This document shows, in pieces, positions 61,568 through 64,000 of a DNA stretch of 64,000 nt (position 1 is the stretch's first letter; each line of letters begins with the position of its first letter). The notes under the pieces are model-generated. The model saw only the letters and a program-made list of their open reading frames with translations, had not been told where the DNA came from and made no database searches. The position numbers and the translations under genes are program-made. Location: contig NZ_JAQNDM010000002.1 of assembly GCF_028368975.1 (NCBI RefSeq), positions 9,852,425 to 9,916,424 on the forward strand, given 5' to 3'. The stretch is from Stigmatella ashevillena (GTDB lineage: Bacteria; Myxococcota; Myxococcia; Myxococcales; Myxococcaceae).

Positions 61568-62842
61568 TCAGGCCGCCACGGTGGCGTCGGCCTGCTGGGA
61601 GGGCGTCCGGTTCCGGGGGGCATAAAGGGCCACCGGCTGGCTCTTGCCAGAAACGGCGGCGGGGGCCATCTCGTTCCAGAGGAAGGCGTCGCCTGCCTGC
61701 TCCCGGGTGGCGCGAGAGGCCAGGATGGGGACGCCCATCGCCTTGGTCAGGCCCTCGATGCGGCTGGCCAGGTTCACCGTGTCTCCAATGGCGGTATATT
61801 CCAGGCGGCGCGTGGCCGAGCCGATGTTGCCGAGCACGGCGGGGCCGGTGTGCACGCCTACCCCGATGCGCAGGCTGGGCTCCCCCCGGGCCATGCGCAC
61901 GGCGTTGACGGCCTCCAGCTCCCGGATCATGTCCAGGGCGCACTGGACGCCGCGCCGGGCGTGTGCGGGCTCGGAGATGGGCGCGCCGAAATACACCATC
62001 AGCGCGTCTCCGATGAACTTGTCCAGGGTTCCCCCGTGGCGGAACACCACCTCGACCATGCGGCCGTAGTACTCGTTGAGGAGCGTCACCACCTGCTCGG
62101 GGCGCAGGCGCTCGCTCAGCGAGGTGAAGTCCCGGATGTCCGCGAACAGCAAGGTGACTTCGCGCAGCTCCGGGGCCGTTTCGGAGCGGCCGAGGTCTTG
62201 CAACCGTTCGGCCACGGCCGGGGAGAAGTAGCGGCCCAGCCGGGCGCGCTTGAGCCCTTCGTTCGTGGCGGTCGTCAGCAGCGAGCGGATGCGCAGGAGC
62301 AGGTGGCAGGCCCCCGCGGCGCAGGCGCCCAGGACGACGACCGCAGCCAATTGGGCCCCCAACTCGATGTGGGCCTCCCGCTGGAGGGTGAGCTCCGCCA
62401 CGGCCGCGCACCCGGTCACCACCAACGTCATGGTGCGGCGCAGCGACAGGGCCGACAGCAGGATGAGCGTGGCGTAGATGCCCAGGGTGAAGCCCGCGAC
62501 CCCGCCGGGAGAGGGCGACAAGGGCAGGGCGATGTGCTGGAGCCAGTAGATGGCGGGCACGTCCACCAGGGCCAGGGACAGCCCGGCCCAGCGCCTGAGC
62601 CGCTCGAAGCGCTGGAGGGCCGCCACCGTCAGGGCCGTGACCGACCAGTACGCGGCGAAGGGAGGAATGTAGACGGCCCAGTCCTCCATGCCGCGCACGC
62701 GGCCGAAATACAGGGAGACGCTGAAGACCGCCGAGACGGCCAGGAGGCGCACCCACGACAGGTTCAGGGAGTTGTGGCCCCGCTCAGTCTCGAGCGTGCG
62801 AGCCAGTGTCTCCTGGGTGGTCTGTCCCACGGCGTCCATCAT
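61568..62842 (-). CDS. Membrane-bound class III adenylate/guanylate cyclase
   Basis: ATG 62842 start, 424 residues. Five to six membrane helices (~30-190), a short HAMP-like helix ([20 protein letters not shown]), then a complete class III catalytic domain (~230-400). Both metal Asp are present ([16 protein letters not shown] and [15 protein letters not shown]), with [20 protein letters not shown] and [18 protein letters not shown]. In contrast to the CHASE2 fusion at 52410, this one should be active. Divergent from the sulfatase-like gene. Confidence 0.92.
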   Translation of the reverse strand: MMDAVGQTTQETLARTLETERGHNSLNLSWVRLLAVSAVFSVSLYFGRVRGMEDWAVYIPPFAAYWSVTALTVAALQRFERLRRWAGLSLALVDVPAIYWLQHIALPLSPSPGGVAGFTLGIYATLILLSALSLRRTMTLVVTGCAAVAELTLQREAHIELGAQLAAVVVLGACAAGACHLLLRIRSLLTTATNEGLKRARLGRYFSPAVAERLQDLGRSETAPELREVTLLFADIRDFTSLSERLRPEQVVTLLNEYYGRMVEVVFRHGGTLDKFIGDALMVYFGAPISEPAHARRGVQCALDMIRELEAVNAVRMARGEPSLRIGVGVHTGPAVLGNIGSATRRLEYTAIGDTVNLASRIEGLTKAMGVPILASRATREQAGDAFLWNEMAPAAVSGKSQPVALYAPRNRTPSQQADATVAA

Positions 62843-62987
62843 GGCTTTTGGGCACCCCCCCGCTGGGCAGTGCTGCGCGCCGCGCATGTTGGCATGAGTT
62901 GGAGGCAAGCGCACGCCAGGGGTTGGGTGGAGGCGCTTGCCAGGCTGGAGGCGGCCTGCGGATTCGGATAGAGGCCCTGGGAACGCC

Positions 62988-64000
62988 ATGTCCTCCCGTG
63001 CGCCTCCGAGTCTCCTTCGCGGGTTGTTTTTCGCCTCCCTGTTGGGGGCCGGGCTGGGGTTGGGGCTGTTTGTCTGGGAGACGGAGCGCTTGCTGCGCTC
63101 GGCGGGCATCGGGGTAGGCGTGGAGGTGGAAGGGCCCTACGCGGCGCTGAAGGGGGCCATCGGTCCGTTGTTGCCGGGCCTGCTTGCCCGGGTTGCCGCC
63201 GTGTACGCCTTGGGCGGGGCGGTGTTGGGGGGGCTGGCCGGCGGGCTTGTCCGGGCGTGGGGCGGGGTGCGTTGGGTCTGGATGGCGCCTGCGTGGTTCC
63301 TGTTGCTGGTGCTTCAGGCCTGGGACCGGGCCCTTCACCGGCCCGCGCTCTTCGACGATCTGCCCGCGCTTCGGCCGGTGCTGGCGTGGCTGGTGGACCA
63401 CGGTGCACCGTGGCATCCCCGTCTGGCCGCGGGCCTGGGCCTGGGGATGACCCTGGCCGTGTGGGGATGGCGGGTGCGTCCCGGGAGGCGGGCCGTGGCG
63501 GCCGTGGCGGGGGTCGTGGCGCTGCTCGCGGCGGGGAGCGCGCTGCCCCTGGCCGGGGAGGCCCGGCATCCGCTCGTCGTCCTGATCGGCGTGGACGCGT
63601 TCCGCCCGGACCGGCTCCGGATGCTGGGGGGGACGGGGAACGTGGCGCCCACCCTGGAGCGCTTTCTGGGTGAGGGGGCCACGCTCTTTACCCAGGCCTA
63701 TACGCCGATTGCCCAGACGGAGCCTGCCTGGCGCTCGCTGCTCACCGGGCGGTGGCCTCATCGCACCGGGGTGCGGTACTCGCTCACGGCCGAGTCCCGC
63801 TGGATTCAGCTCCCCACCTTCGCCGGGCGCTTCACGGAGGCGGGGTGGCGCACGGTGTTCGCCACCGACTGCTCGCGCTTCCACTCGGAAGGGCCGGACT
63901 CTGGTTTCTCCACGCGCCTCCAGCCGCCCCGGGGCGCCGTGAACTTCCTGCTGGAGAAGCTGCGTTACCGGGGCGTGGGCCTCTTCGCGGACCATGGCCT
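62988..64000 (+). CDS. Membrane-anchored sulfatase/AlkP-superfamily protein, 3' end outside window
   Basis: ATG 62988 opens a frame that stays open to the last base (about 337 residues visible). Four to five hydrophobic helices occupy the first ~180 residues. The extracytoplasmic domain begins [20 protein letters not shown] (metal Asp), [20 protein letters not shown] and [20 protein letters not shown] (nucleophile region), matching sulfatase/phosphoglycerol-transferase-type enzymes. The usual C/S-x-P-x-R formylglycine motif is not evident ([12 protein letters not shown] instead), so a phosphotransferase or phosphatase role is as likely as sulfatase. Confidence 0.8.
   Translation, partial: MSSRAPPSLLRGLFFASLLGAGLGLGLFVWETERLLRSAGIGVGVEVEGPYAALKGAIGPLLPGLLARVAAVYALGGAVLGGLAGGLVRAWGGVRWVWMAPAWFLLLVLQAWDRALHRPALFDDLPALRPVLAWLVDHGAPWHPRLAAGLGLGMTLAVWGWRVRPGRRAVAAVAGVVALLAAGSALPLAGEARHPLVVLIGVDAFRPDRLRMLGGTGNVAPTLERFLGEGATLFTQAYTPIAQTEPAWRSLLTGRWPHRTGVRYSLTAESRWIQLPTFAGRFTEAGWRTVFATDCSRFHSEGPDSGFSTRLQPPRGAVNFLLEKLRYRGVGLFADHG

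Overview
The window is GC-rich, densely coded DNA whose gene content points to a myxobacterium, most likely of the Cystobacterineae (Myxococcus/Stigmatella/Archangium-like; species not determinable from sequence alone). The evidence is an MglA-type GTPase, a DUF4388 protein, two DUF3396 (TsiV-like) proteins, many lipoproteins with myxobacterial-style leaders (including an 'ETQAL' stretch after a signal peptide), polymorphic lipoprotein toxins, frequent GTG starts and many ATGA/GTGA stop-start overlaps.

Region 1 (about 1-11.5 kb) is accessory DNA. It holds a truncated lipoprotein gene, a complete IS3-family element with a programmed -1 frameshift, two decayed pieces of an IS91-type transposase, and two lipoprotein toxin/immunity pairs (GIY-YIG-like toxin + Imm26; PD-(D/E)XK-like toxin + TsiV/DUF3396). 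These are followed by an AT-richer unknown gene and a GHKL (MORC-like) ATPase. Three tRNA-3'-end-like repeats, two of them preceded by clusters of the iteron TTTGGTCC, punctuate the region at about 3.9, 6.2 and 10.1 kb. No integrase is present. I read this as tandem cassettes inserted at tRNA-derived attachment sequences.

Region 2 (11.5-25.7 kb) is chromosomal: unknown proteins, a hemerythrin-like protein, a zinc-metalloprotease lipoprotein, an AlkP-superfamily enzyme and a DUF4388 protein. A minus-strand run then carries rpmB, murQ, a DUF3396 gene, a papain-like protein whose nucleophile position is Ser, anmK and an MglA-like GTPase with a long tail. murQ and anmK serve cell-wall amino-sugar recycling. 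A FAD oxidoreductase, a HAD phosphatase and an amino-acid permease follow.

Region 3 (25.7-38.3 kb) holds an operon of two UbiA-type prenyltransferases, an unknown protein and a lycopene-cyclase-domain membrane protein. It continues with a yellow/MRJP-like protein divergent from a LysR regulator, purM-purN-DUF523, a Crp-like regulator coupled to a metallo-beta-lactamase phosphodiesterase, accD-folC and an alpha/beta hydrolase.

Region 4 (38.4-55 kb) is largely envelope related: an AMIN-domain protein with a 40-residue repeat, LptD, an XRE regulator, a Ca-loop lipoprotein, TetR + enoyl-CoA hydratase, an M23 peptidase and an EEP hydrolase. A five-gene run of small membrane proteins ends in a clear hairpin terminator. 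It is followed by a coiled-coil protein, a lipoprotein and a CHASE2-cyclase fusion lacking one metal-binding Asp.

Region 5 (55-64 kb) is a partial complex I operon (nuoC-D-G-H-I plus a 2Fe-2S ferredoxin-like gene) with unusual low-complexity tails. A second, catalytically intact class III cyclase and the start of a membrane-anchored sulfatase-type gene cut by the window end complete it.
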